From positions 1 to 29,762 of the forward strand of contig JAEZWF010000059.1 in NCBI GenBank assembly GCA_023420415.1: a DNA stretch of 29,762 nt, given 5' to 3'. Both the position numbers and the translations under genes were made by a program. The DNA is from Actinomycetes bacterium. GTDB taxonomy: Bacteria > Actinomycetota > Actinomycetes > Actinomycetales > Dermatophilaceae. The notes below the pieces were generated by a model. The model saw only the letters and a list, made by a program, of their open reading frames with translations, searched no databases and had not been told where the DNA came from. Below, piece by piece: positions 1-7,974 of the stretch (its first letter is position 1; each line of letters starts with the position of its first letter).

Positions 1-700
1 CGATCCGGAACTCGACGTTCCACGAGAGCAGCTTGACCGGCTTGCTCGTCTCCCCCGGCTCCAGACCAGCGTCGCCCGGCCAGCGGGCCTCGAAGTACGT
101 CGGCAGGTTCACAAGCGTGACGTTGCCGACGGGCTGGATCGACACGGTGGGCTTGGAAAACGGCAGCCGCTTGAACGCGGTCTGGATCTGCGCCAGCGTC
201 GGCACCTGCGGCACCGGGACACCAGGCGGAACCTGATCCGGACCACACATCTCCCGCACCAGCTTCCAAGCCCCCGTGCCAGGCTTCTTCAGCCGCTGCT
301 CCAGCCGCATGAGTGTCTCCTGCGACCGCGGATCCGACGCCGGATACCGATACGAACACGCCTTCTGCGCGTACGAACAGTTCGTCGCCTCCCCACCCGC
401 AGTGTCCGAAATCCGAGCCGGCTTACACGCCACCACCACCCGATACTCGAACGGATCAGCCTTCACAGCGACGGGTCGCGTTGTGTCACGTCCCTTCTTG
501 TCCTCGCCGGACGGAGTCGGAGTGGGCCTCTGGCCGAAAGTTTCAACATAGTCATTGTCAGCGCCGGCGCCGGGCGTTGAACGCGACTCCGAGGGAGGAG
601 GGGGAGGCGGGGGAGGAGGACGAGTCGAGTCGGCAGCCGCAACCGATGGGGCGCCGAGAAGAAGCCAACCGAGGAGAAGGACGAACGCTCCTTTACTCAT
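1..700 (-). CDS. Secreted protein of unknown function, 3' end outside window
   Basis: The minus strand is open without a stop from an ATG at 700 to the window edge (233 codons seen). The product starts MSKGAFVLLLGWLLLGAPSVAAADS, a signal peptide with a likely cut after the AAA near residue 24, so the protein is probably exported. A run of nine prolines follows at about residues 28-36, then a low-complexity linker and a globular part with cysteines in CSYAQKACSY and EMCGPD and the segment VPQVPTLAQIQTAF. Its ATG overlaps the stop of the upstream lipoprotein gene as ATGA, so the two are translationally coupled and probably act together at the envelope. I do not recognise a named family. Secreted proteins of this layout beside DUF6318 lipoproteins are, from memory, common in Micrococcales. 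Function is unknown; that it is a real gene is fairly sure. Confidence 0.8.
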   Translation of the reverse strand, partial: MSKGAFVLLLGWLLLGAPSVAAADSTRPPPPPPPPPSESRSTPGAGADNDYVETFGQRPTPTPSGEDKKGRDTTRPVAVKADPFEYRVVVACKPARISDTAGGEATNCSYAQKACSYRYPASDPRSQETLMRLEQRLKKPGTGAWKLVREMCGPDQVPPGVPVPQVPTLAQIQTAFKRLPFSKPTVSIQPVGNVTLVNLPTYFEARWPGDAGLEPGETSKPVKLLSWNVEFRI

Positions 701-1305
701 TTAGCAACCAGCCCCTCGACCACCCAGACGGCTTCGCGCCACCGCACCGAGACCTCGAAGTTGATCTTCGCGCCCTGGATCGTTTTCACTGGCGAACCAT
801 CACGATCCACGACGCGCTTCGTCGCATCGGTTGCTAGGACTCCAACAGTGGCGGCTGTTTTGTCTCCAGCCATACTGAGCACGGTTGCATCGTCGATGCT
901 CAGCGAATCGCGATCCAGCTTCTGGCCGTCGCTGGTTCGATCGTCGATTGCATCAAGGAACGAGTGACAAGCCTTGCACGCTTGTGCGGTTAGGGATCGA
1001 ACAAGCTTCGTATCCCCACTCCTGCCGGCAGCTGACAATTCGCTTAGGTAGAACTCGGCGAAGGCCTTGGCGCCTGCCTCGGTCTTCTCGGTGGCTTCGG
1101 GCGGGAGCTTGGCCGGATCGATGGTGGCCGATGTCGTGGTCGACGGGCTGGCAGTCGTGGTGGACGACGGACTCGACGTCGTCGACGACGACGAGCTGCT
1201 CGTCGTGCTCGTCGTAGGGTCGTCGCCTCCCCCGTTGCATCCCGCCAGGGCGAGCGCGCCGACAACGGCGATCGCCGAGATTGAGCGTGCGGTCCACGTC
1301 CTCAT
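697..1305 (-). CDS. DUF6318-like lipoprotein
   Basis: A 202-residue protein begins with a basic n-region, a hydrophobic stretch and a lipobox (LALAGC, Cys near residue 23), so it should be a lipid-anchored surface lipoprotein. Residues about 30-65 are an almost pure Ser/Thr/Pro spacer that would lift the domain off the membrane. The C-terminal domain (about 70-202) carries AGAKAFAEFYLSEL, a CKAC pair and VRWREAVWVVEGL, which match my memory of the DUF6318 family, an actinobacterial NTF2-like fold of unknown function. A strong purine-rich ribosome site (GGGGAGGGG) lies just before the ATG. It is the first gene of a pair with the secreted protein at 1-700 (ATGA overlap). The family call rests on pattern memory; the lipoprotein call is secure. 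Confidence 0.8.
   Translation of the reverse strand: MRTWTARSISAIAVVGALALAGCNGGGDDPTTSTTSSSSSSTTSSPSSTTTASPSTTTSATIDPAKLPPEATEKTEAGAKAFAEFYLSELSAAGRSGDTKLVRSLTAQACKACHSFLDAIDDRTSDGQKLDRDSLSIDDATVLSMAGDKTAATVGVLATDATKRVVDRDGSPVKTIQGAKINFEVSVRWREAVWVVEGLVAK
1130..1215 (-). repeat. Low-complexity GAC/TCG-rich tract coding a Ser/Thr spacer
   Basis: The DNA is a run of imperfect GTCGTC/GACGAC triplets. On the coding strand it reads as the Ser/Thr/Pro spacer of the DUF6318 lipoprotein. Such tracts can change length by slippage. Confidence 0.6.
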
Positions 1306-1356
1306 CGATACCCCTCCCCGCGTGCCGACCCTGCGACGGTGACGCGCTGCCCTCGA

Positions 1357-1384
1357 AGTGTACGGATTGCATGCGTTTGGTCCA
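1357..1384 (-). promoter_or_regulatory. Candidate promoter of the DUF6318 operon
   Basis: Reading the minus strand, TGGACC (1384-1379) and TACACT (1362-1357) are spaced by 16 bases, a fair match to a vegetative actinobacterial promoter. It lies about 52 bases before the lipoprotein ATG. Assigned by eye only. Confidence 0.35.
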
Positions 1385-1520
1385 CCCCGTCATCCACAGG
1401 CAGTCCTGCTCCATGGCGTCCCACGCCACGGCGGGCGTGCAGGGATGTCGTGAGGGGTCCTAGGTCGTCCGCCCGTCGTGTGGATCGCCTCGACCGAGAG
1501 AGAAGGGGAGCCGTGTAGGT

Positions 1521-1592
1521 CTCTGGTTGCTGGGTCACTGCTCCGCTGAGCGGAGCAGTGACCCAGCAACCAGAGTGACCCAGCAACCAGAG
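1521..1592. repeat. Perfect 26-bp-arm palindrome plus tandem third copy
   Basis: The arms 1521-1546 and 1550-1575 are exact reverse complements around a 3-base centre (TGA). The last 17 bases of the right arm (TGACCCAGCAACCAGAG) are repeated at once at 1576-1592, giving three copies of one motif in two orientations. The flanking genes both run away from it, so it is not an obvious terminator of either. It could be a protein-binding array, an extruding cruciform or a remnant of a small mobile repeat. Confidence 0.85.
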
Positions 1593-1838
1593 AGTGATCA
1601 CCGTGGCCTCGGTCGTCACCAGTTGGCGACCGCGACGACCCGCAGCCCGCCATGCGGAATGCGCAGGGGTCTTTGGTCGCTCACGGAAACGACGCCATCC
1701 TCGGCGCACACCCGAGGCAGGCCGACCGACGTCGCCCGGGCCGCCACCAGATGCCCCGCCCCGCAGCGGCGAGGGCCGCACGTGCGACCGCCGCGTGCAT
1801 ACGCAACCATCACGACGCGTTGGCGAATCGTCAAAGTC

Positions 1839-1855
1839 GATAACGGTCAGTTATC
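1839..1855. promoter_or_regulatory. LysR-type operator (T-N11-A palindrome)
   Basis: GATAAC-GGTCA-GTTATC is a perfect 6+6 palindrome containing the T-N11-A core (1841 and 1853) typical of LysR-family sites. It ends 8 bases before the LysR gene's ATG, which suggests negative autoregulation. Confidence 0.65.
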
Positions 1856-1863
1856 CTGAGAGC

Positions 1864-2793
1864 ATGATCGACGCAGCAGGTCTCCGCGTGATGAAGGCGA
1901 TCGCCGACGAGGGCAGCTTCACCGGCGCCGCCCTAGCCCTCGGCTACTCCCAGCCCGCAATCTCCCAGATGGTGCGCCGCCTCGAGCAGCGCACCGGCAC
2001 CGTGCTCGTGGAGCGCGTCGGGCGCAACGTCCGCCTCACCGAGGCCGGGCAGGTGCTGGCCCGGCACGCCGTCGCCGTGCTGTCCGCGCTCGACGCGGCC
2101 GAGGAGGAGGTCGCCGCCATCGCGGGGCTGCGGGCCGGACGGGTGCGGCTCATGGCCTTCCCCTCCAGCTCGGCGACGCTCGTGCCGCGCGCGCTGGCGC
2201 TGGTGAAGGAGCGCTTTCCCGACGTGCAGGTGACTTTCACCGAGGCTGAGCCGCCGGAGTCGCTCGCGGCCCTCAAGGCCGGCGAGTGCGACCTCGCGGT
2301 CGCCTTCGCGTACGAGGGCACCGACGTCGGCCGCGGCGAGGAGGACATGGACCTCTTCGTCCAGCACAAGCTGCTCGACGACGAGGTGCGCCTCGCCCTC
2401 CCCCACGACCACCCGCTCGCCCAGCAGGATGTCGTCGACCTCTCGACGCTGTCCGACGACAACTGGATCGCCGGCTGCCCCCGCTGTCGCGGCCACCTGC
2501 TCCAGCTCTGCTCGGAGGCCGGCTTCTCCCCCAACGTCGGCTTCGAGACCGAGGACTACGTCGCCGTGCTCGGCCTCGTCGCCGAAGGCCTGGGCGTGGC
2601 CCTGATCCCCGACCTGATCCTGCGCACGGCCCACCACCACGACGTCGTCACCCGCCCGATCAAGCCGGCATCCCGCCGCACCATCAGCGTCGTCACCACC
2701 ACGGACCTGCAGCGGGTGCCCGCGGTCCAGGCCACCATCGACGCGCTGGTCGAGGCCGCCAAGGCCAAGCCTCGCATCCTCGCCAGCAACTGA
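1864..2793 (+). CDS. LysR-family transcriptional regulator
   Basis: A 309-residue protein of normal LysR length. Residues about 1-60 form the winged helix-turn-helix (MIDAAGLRVMKAIADEGSFT, GYSQPAISQMVRRLEQ, GRNVRLTEAGQVLARHA). Residues about 90-300 form the periplasmic-binding-like effector domain (RVRLMAFPSSSATLVPRAL, ECDLAVAFAYEG, GLGVALIPDLIL). It should bind DNA as a tetramer and respond to a small molecule that I cannot name. The ATG at 1864 fits the family's N-terminus; the frame is open further upstream, but that part is Arg-rich and unlike LysR. No clear Shine-Dalgarno is seen. The usual divergent target gene is not evident; the only divergent neighbour is the DUF6318 lipoprotein about 560 bases away. 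Its stop is only 3 bases from the comEC stop, tail to tail. Confidence 0.9.
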   Translation: MIDAAGLRVMKAIADEGSFTGAALALGYSQPAISQMVRRLEQRTGTVLVERVGRNVRLTEAGQVLARHAVAVLSALDAAEEEVAAIAGLRAGRVRLMAFPSSSATLVPRALALVKERFPDVQVTFTEAEPPESLAALKAGECDLAVAFAYEGTDVGRGEEDMDLFVQHKLLDDEVRLALPHDHPLAQQDVVDLSTLSDDNWIAGCPRCRGHLLQLCSEAGFSPNVGFETEDYVAVLGLVAEGLGVALIPDLILRTAHHHDVVTRPIKPASRRTISVVTTTDLQRVPAVQATIDALVEAAKAKPRILASN

Positions 2794-2796
2794 GTC

Positions 2797-5241
2797 TCAC
2801 CTCCGACGCCACGTCGCGCCCACCTCCTCACCCGTGGCGACGACGGCGATGTCGCCACGCTGGTCGGTGCGCAGCACGGCATACCCGTTGCGCCCCAACA
2901 GCTGCAGCGCCTTGGGTGACGGGTGCCCGTAGTCGTTGTCCTTGCCCACGCTGATCACCGCGAGCGGCGCCGCCACCTCTGCCAAGAGGTCCGGGTCGAG
3001 GTTTGCCGAGCCGTGATGAGCCACCTTGACCACATCGAACTGCCTTGCGCGAGAAGACATCTCAGGGTCTCGACGCAGCCCGAGCAGGATCGCCCGACCG
3101 GCTTCCTTCTCCACGTCCCCGAACAGCAGCAGGTCCACCGGGCCGGACCGCACCGCCAGGACGACGCTGGCATTGTTGGGCACCGAACCGCTTGAGAGCC
3201 GACGCGCCGGCCACCACACGTCTGCCTGCACCCCTGGCCACGTCAGGCGGTCGCCTGCCGCGATCGTGACGATGGGTATGCCGCGTGCGCGCGTCCAGCG
3301 TTGCACCTCCTGCACCTGGTAGGCGGGCTCGGCGACCGGGGTGGTCATGACCTGCCGCACCTCTCGCCCACTCAACACACCAGGTAGCCCGTCGACGTGG
3401 TCGGCGTGGAAGTGGGTGAGCACCACCGTGTCGACCACGCGGACGCCGAGACGACGCAGGCACGCGTTGACGAGCTCGGGATCAGGCCCGACATCGACCA
3501 CCACCGCGTGGCCAGGCGCGGTGCGCAGCACCAGCGAATCCCCTTGTCCCACATCGCAGGCCACAAACCTCCAGCCCGGAGGCGGCCACGTCGCGGCTGA
3601 TGTGGGCGCTGCCGCGGCAACCACCAGCATCAGGACCGCCAGGGCCGCGAGGGGGTGCCATCGCACGAGGTGCACCCACCGCCGGCCGGTGAGCACCACC
3701 GCGACGGTGATCGCCGCCAACAGCACCGCCCCCGTGGCACCGTCCGGCCACGGCAACGTGCCGCCTGGCACGACCGCGCAGGTGCGTGCCACCCAGGCGA
3801 TACCCATGGTGGGCAGGGCTCCTACCCAGCACAACAGCGTCGCTCCGAACGGCCACACCGGCGCGACCACCGCGGCGGCCACCCCGGCAACCGTCGCCGG
3901 CGCCACGAACGGCGCAGCGAGCAGGTTGGCCACGACGCCGATGACCGAGACGGAACCCTGCAACAGGACCACGACCGGACCACACATCGCCTGTGCCGCA
4001 ACGGGAATCGCAATCGCCGGACCGAAGCGCCGCAGCCGGGTCGGGAGCCACCGACCGATCGCGTCACCCCAGCTGCGGGTGAACAGCAACAGGCCCAATG
4101 TCGCCAGCGTCGACAACGCGAAGCCGAAGGACCGGCTCAGCCACGGGTCGACCACGAGCAGCACGACCACCGCCGCCGACAGCACCGGCAGCCCGGCCGC
4201 GCGTCGTGAGCGGCTCAGTCCGATGAGCCCGATCGCGCCCATCGTCGCGGCCCGCACCACACTGGGCTCGGGACGGGCGAGCACGACGAAGCCCGCCAGC
4301 ACGACCAGCGCGAGGACGGGCCGCCATCGTCGCGACAGACCGCACAGGGATGCGCCTCCCAGCGCGAAGGCCAGCACGACGGCGACGTTCGAACCGGACA
4401 CCGCGCTGACGTGCGTCATGCCCGTGACCAGCATGGCGTCGGTGAGGTCCTGCGGGGTGCGGCTCGTGTCACCGATCACGAGCGCCGGCAGCAGCCCACG
4501 CGCATCCGCCGGCAACGGTGACGCAGCCTGCCGCAGACCCGCCCGCAGGTGCTCAGCAGCCCTCGCGACGACACCAGGTGGTGCCGTGCGCTCCGGTGCA
4601 CCGGTCGGCCGGACCAGCGCCACCACGTCGTCGCCGTCGTCGGCGACGACCAGCCGCCCGCGCAGCTGGACCTGCTCGCGCCAACGCAGGTCCCGCCAGC
4701 CCTCGTCGGCCATGACCAGCACCGGAGCCCGGACCTGCGTGCGTTCGCCGCGCGCGTCCACCTCACGCACGGTGAACCGGAAGAACACCATGGCGCCGGC
4801 CACGCCCCCCGTCGCGCGGACCTGAGGATCGGTGGCCACGGTGCCCCGCAGCACGACGATGGCACGCTCTCGGCTCAGCTCGGCGATGGGCCCCGCACTA
4901 CGCACCGCGACGTGCCCCGCGAGCGAGACCAGGGCCACCGCGGACGCCAACAGCCCCAGCGAGGTCGGCGCCACCCAACCACTGCCGTGCCACCGTCGGC
5001 GCAGCAAGCGAGCCACCAGCACACCCGTGACAGCCGCACCCACCGCGAGACCCACGAGGAGCCGCACGCCCGCCCCGAGAGCAGCGGCGGCCGTGGCCCA
5101 GGCAGCCAGGGCCGGGACGAGCAGCCGCAAGTCCAACCCCACCCGTTCCCGGGGCTCGGCGCCGTCCGGGGCGCCTCGCGCTCCACGCAGATTCGCCGCG
5201 TGCTCGGGCGGCGTCACCACCCCAGTCACGGGGCGACTCAC
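2797..5241 (-). CDS. comEC: ComEC/Rec2 DNA-uptake channel
   Basis: An 814-residue multi-pass membrane protein, full length for the family. Residues about 30-110 hold N-terminal membrane helices, followed by a soluble OB-like segment and the competence domain (about 230-500, with GMTHVSAVSGSNVAVVLAF). The C-terminal third is a metallo-beta-lactamase-like domain with GQGDSLVLR, the metal motif THFHADHVDG near residue 607 and VAHHGSAN. In competent bacteria ComEC passes single-stranded DNA across the inner membrane. The start is a GTG overlapping the comEA stop as GTGA, so the two are coupled. holA, which often follows comEC in actinobacteria, is not next; a convergent LysR gene is. Whether this strain is naturally competent cannot be told from this locus. 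Confidence 0.93.
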   Translation of the reverse strand: MSRPVTGVVTPPEHAANLRGARGAPDGAEPRERVGLDLRLLVPALAAWATAAAALGAGVRLLVGLAVGAAVTGVLVARLLRRRWHGSGWVAPTSLGLLASAVALVSLAGHVAVRSAGPIAELSRERAIVVLRGTVATDPQVRATGGVAGAMVFFRFTVREVDARGERTQVRAPVLVMADEGWRDLRWREQVQLRGRLVVADDGDDVVALVRPTGAPERTAPPGVVARAAEHLRAGLRQAASPLPADARGLLPALVIGDTSRTPQDLTDAMLVTGMTHVSAVSGSNVAVVLAFALGGASLCGLSRRWRPVLALVVLAGFVVLARPEPSVVRAATMGAIGLIGLSRSRRAAGLPVLSAAVVVLLVVDPWLSRSFGFALSTLATLGLLLFTRSWGDAIGRWLPTRLRRFGPAIAIPVAAQAMCGPVVVLLQGSVSVIGVVANLLAAPFVAPATVAGVAAAVVAPVWPFGATLLCWVGALPTMGIAWVARTCAVVPGGTLPWPDGATGAVLLAAITVAVVLTGRRWVHLVRWHPLAALAVLMLVVAAAAPTSAATWPPPGWRFVACDVGQGDSLVLRTAPGHAVVVDVGPDPELVNACLRRLGVRVVDTVVLTHFHADHVDGLPGVLSGREVRQVMTTPVAEPAYQVQEVQRWTRARGIPIVTIAAGDRLTWPGVQADVWWPARRLSSGSVPNNASVVLAVRSGPVDLLLFGDVEKEAGRAILLGLRRDPEMSSRARQFDVVKVAHHGSANLDPDLLAEVAAPLAVISVGKDNDYGHPSPKALQLLGRNGYAVLRTDQRGDIAVVATGEEVGATWRRR

Positions 5242-6338
5242 ACCGTCACCTTGGGCTGCAGCTGGGCGAAGATCTTCTCCCCGATCCCACTCACCTCACC
5301 GAGCTCGTCGACCGTGGTGAAACGTCCGTGCTCGGTGCGCCAGTCCAGGATTCGCTGGGCCAGCACCGGTCCCACACCGGGCAGCTCCTCGAGCTGCGCT
5401 GCGGTCGCGGTGTTGAGGTTGACCAGGCCCCCGGCCGCGCCCGTCCCGCCGGGCGCACCCGCCCCGGATCCCCCACCGCCGACACCACCGGAACCCGTCG
5501 CACCGCCAGCACCGCCCGCCGCTGTGCCACCTGCCGAGCCCGCGCCGGGCAGCACCTCCCCCGGCTTGGGCACCCGAACCTGCTCCCCGTCAGCCACTGG
5601 TCGCGCGAGGTTGATGACGGACAGGTCTGCACCCTCGCGCGCCCCACCGGCCTTCGCGATGGCGTCGGTCACGCGTGCTCCCGCCGGCAGGCGCACCACT
5701 CCCGGCTTGGCCACCTGCCCGACGACGTGGACCGTCACCGTTCCCGATGCCTGGGCCGGCGGCCCACCGCCACCGGCACTTCCCGTCGTTGCCGAGGTGA
5801 AGGTGGAGCCACGCAGCAGCGTGGCTCCGGACGTGGAGGGCGTGAGCGGCTCGGGCTCGCTGGCCGCTCGCGCCATGACGACCCGCACCCCGAACACCGC
5901 AGCTGCCACCAGGAGCACCACGACCAGACCGGCCACCGCCGCCCGCGGGCCGGTGAGCCGACCGCCGCGCAACGACGCCGGCACCACGACCCACGCGGGC
6001 GAGGGCGGCATGGGCCGTCGGTGCCGCCCCGAGCGATGGCTGGTCACGCGTGCCGCGGTCACCGCGTATGCCGCGTCCTCCGCCTCGTATGCCGCGTCCT
6101 CCGCGTCCGAGTCCGCCGTGACGCCATCCGCACGGCGCCGCGGACGCTGCGGCGACGGACCGCCTACCGTGCTCGTCGAACCGGCCGACGGGGCAGCGCC
6201 TCCGGGAGGCGACGCCAGCCAGGACCGTTCGGGCTGCCAGAACGATGACGGCGACTCACCGGTCGCGCCCTGCCTGCCTCGTTCCAACACGGCACGCAGA
6301 CGGGGTGACGGCTCGGGCGGGCGGCGACGAAACGGCAT
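5238..6338 (-). CDS. comEA: ComEA DNA-binding competence protein
   Basis: A 366-residue protein with a long, charged cytoplasmic N-terminus, one membrane helix at about residues 130-155 (AAVAGLVVVLLVAAAVFGV), an SLBB-like domain (VTVHVVGQVAKPGVVRLPAG), a Gly/Ala-rich linker and a C-terminal double helix-hairpin-helix (LVNLNTATAAQLEELPGVGP, AQRILDWR, GIGEKIFAQLQ). This is the actinobacterial ComEA layout. It should bind double-stranded DNA outside the membrane and hand it to ComEC. The N-terminal half contains EDAAYEAEDAAYA, a short tandem repeat encoded by two copies of the CGGCATAC motif (6066 and 6087). The start ATG itself lies inside a third copy (6333-6340). Confidence 0.92.
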   Translation of the reverse strand: MPFRRRPPEPSPRLRAVLERGRQGATGESPSSFWQPERSWLASPPGGAAPSAGSTSTVGGPSPQRPRRRADGVTADSDAEDAAYEAEDAAYAVTAARVTSHRSGRHRRPMPPSPAWVVVPASLRGGRLTGPRAAVAGLVVVLLVAAAVFGVRVVMARAASEPEPLTPSTSGATLLRGSTFTSATTGSAGGGGPPAQASGTVTVHVVGQVAKPGVVRLPAGARVTDAIAKAGGAREGADLSVINLARPVADGEQVRVPKPGEVLPGAGSAGGTAAGGAGGATGSGGVGGGGSGAGAPGGTGAAGGLVNLNTATAAQLEELPGVGPVLAQRILDWRTEHGRFTTVDELGEVSGIGEKIFAQLQPKVTV

Positions 6339-6413
6339 ACCGGCACGCTAGGAAGCCGTCCACGCACCCGACAGGACGCCCGCGCCCGCCTGTGGACACG
6401 CGCGCGCGGAACC

Positions 6414-7052
6414 TCAGCCTGTGGATGAGTCCCGTCGCGCGGCGACCCAGAGCTCGATGTTGCGGCGGTGACGGTAGATGACGACGAGCGCGACCACCAC
6501 ACACCAGACCCCGGCAGCCCGGTCGGCGAACGACTCCGACGCCACCACACTCCACACCCCCGCGGCCAGCAGCAGCAGGCACGCCGCCACCGAGGCCCCC
6601 GCCACCCACCGCATCCGCCACACGAGCAACCCGAACACGACCACCATGGCCAGCCCGAACCACGGTGCCACCGCGAGGATCGCGCCGAGCGAGGTCGCCA
6701 CACCCTTGCCGCCACGCCCGAGCAGGAACGGCGACCAGATGTGGCCGAGCACGACGGCCAGCCCCACGACGAGGGCCACCACCGGCCCGAGGAAGTGCGC
6801 CGAGAGCACCACCGGCAGGTAGCCCTTGAGCACGTCGAGCACACCGACGACCACACCCCACTTGGCGCCGAGGACGCGGCCGGCGTTGGTGGCTCCGGGG
6901 TTGCCGGAACCGGAGTGCGCCAGGTCCTTGCCGAGGAGCCGGGCGAGGATCGTCGCGGGGTTGACCGACCCCAGGAGGAAGGCCGCCACTGCCGCTACCG
7001 CGCCCTGGACGAGCCCGCCCACCGACCAGTCCACCCCGGCCATCGTCGTCAT
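6414..7052 (-). CDS. plsY: Glycerol-3-phosphate acyltransferase PlsY
   Basis: A 212-residue integral membrane protein with several hydrophobic helices. It carries the PlsY signatures GSGNPGATNAGRVLG (about residues 47-61) and GHIWSPFLLGRGGKGVATSLGA (about 105-126). PlsY moves an acyl group from acyl-phosphate to glycerol-3-phosphate, the first step of phospholipid synthesis in most bacteria. Its ATG overlaps the degV stop as ATGA. That pairing is sensible, since DegV proteins bind fatty acids and feed the FakAB/PlsY acyl-phosphate route in other bacteria; the functional link here is inference. Confidence 0.93.
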   Translation of the reverse strand: MTTMAGVDWSVGGLVQGAVAAVAAFLLGSVNPATILARLLGKDLAHSGSGNPGATNAGRVLGAKWGVVVGVLDVLKGYLPVVLSAHFLGPVVALVVGLAVVLGHIWSPFLLGRGGKGVATSLGAILAVAPWFGLAMVVVFGLLVWRMRWVAGASVAACLLLLAAGVWSVVASESFADRAAGVWCVVVALVVIYRHRRNIELWVAARRDSSTG

Positions 7053-7924
7053 GTGACCGCTGCGCCCGCCGCCCCGCTCACGCGCGGCGACACCGCCACA
7101 GCCAGGGTGCCGGGCCCGACGTGCGCCCCGACGACGGCGCCGAGCTCGACGAGCGACACCTCGCCGGCCTCGGGCACCCTCTCGCGCAACCGCGTCACGA
7201 GGTCCTCGGCCCGGGCCGCCGAGTCGAGGTGGTGCACGGCGATGTCGACGCCGTCCGTCGCCTTGGCTGCGGCCTCGACGGCGAGCTCCTCGAGCCGGCC
7301 GATCGCGCGCGAGGACGTGCGCACCTTCTCCAGCGGCCGGATGTGGCCGTCGTCGAGCCCGAGGATCGGCTTGATCGCCAGGGCGGACCCGAGGAAGGCC
7401 GACGCCGACCCGATCCGCCCACCGCGGCGCAGATGCTCGAGGGTGTCGACGTAGAACACCACGGTCGACTCCTCCGCGCGCCGGCGTGCGACCTCTGCCA
7501 CGTCATCCAGCGACGCGCCACTGGCCGCCGCTTCGGCAGCCGACACGACGGCATACCCCATGGCCATGCCGAGGGACCGAGAGTCGACGACTCTCACGGG
7601 CACGGGTGACTGCTGTGCTGCCAGGTGAGCGGACTCGACGGTCGATGACATGTCTGCCGATATGTGCACGGAGACAACGGAATCCGCTCCCTTGGATGCC
7701 GCCTTCTCATAGGCGTCGAGGAACGCCTGGGGTGACGGGCGTGACGTCGAGACCGGCTTGAACCTGCGCAGCGCCTCGGCCACCTCGCCGGTGGTCACGT
7801 CGACGCCCTCGCTGAACTCCGTGCCCCCGATGATGACGTGTAGCGGCACCACGTGGATGCCGTGCGCGTCGACGACGGAGGCAGGCAGGTATGCCGTGGA
7901 GTCCGTGACGAGGGCGACGCTCAC
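7049..7924 (-). CDS. DegV family fatty-acid-binding protein
   Basis: A 291-residue protein starting (GTG) with VALVTDSTAYLP, the first strand and conserved DST motif of DegV/EDD-fold proteins. Other family marks are PLHVIIGGTEFSEGVDVT, FKPVSTSRPSPQAFLDAYEKA, DSVVSVHISADMSSTVESA and VVDSRSLGMAMGY, then the C-terminal lid from about residue 160 (FYVDTLEHLRRGGRIGSASAFLG, ILGLDDGHIRPLEKVR). DegV proteins (FakB) bind a fatty acid for phosphorylation by FakA; no fakA is in the window. The gene is coupled to plsY by an ATGA overlap and lies 50 bases downstream of leuS on the same strand. Confidence 0.92.
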   Translation of the reverse strand: MSVALVTDSTAYLPASVVDAHGIHVVPLHVIIGGTEFSEGVDVTTGEVAEALRRFKPVSTSRPSPQAFLDAYEKAASKGADSVVSVHISADMSSTVESAHLAAQQSPVPVRVVDSRSLGMAMGYAVVSAAEAAASGASLDDVAEVARRRAEESTVVFYVDTLEHLRRGGRIGSASAFLGSALAIKPILGLDDGHIRPLEKVRTSSRAIGRLEELAVEAAAKATDGVDIAVHHLDSAARAEDLVTRLRERVPEAGEVSLVELGAVVGAHVGPGTLAVAVSPRVSGAAGAAVT

Positions 7925-7974
7925 CTTGCGCAGGCTACCGGGCTGGGCAGTGCATCACTCGACAACCGTGCGGG

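Larger units (their letters stand above)
1306..1863. other. Divergent intergenic region without a supported gene
   Basis: This 558-base gap separates two outward-transcribed genes, the lipoprotein (minus) and the LysR gene (plus). Open frames here are Arg/Pro-rich with no convincing family and look like GC-driven noise. The gap holds a candidate promoter for the lipoprotein operon, a long perfect palindrome with an extra repeat (1521-1592) and the LysR-type operator (1839-1855). Confidence 0.6.

Noticed and set aside
6060..6100. Short tandem repeat (GTATGCCGCGTCCTCCGC units) in comEA
   Set aside because: As a repeat it is simply the coding of EDAAYEAEDAAYA; its interest lies in the CGGCATAC motif, reported separately.
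4549..6351. A 600-codon open frame antisense to comEA and comEC
   Set aside because: Low-complexity Pro/Ala/Arg product lying across two well-supported genes.
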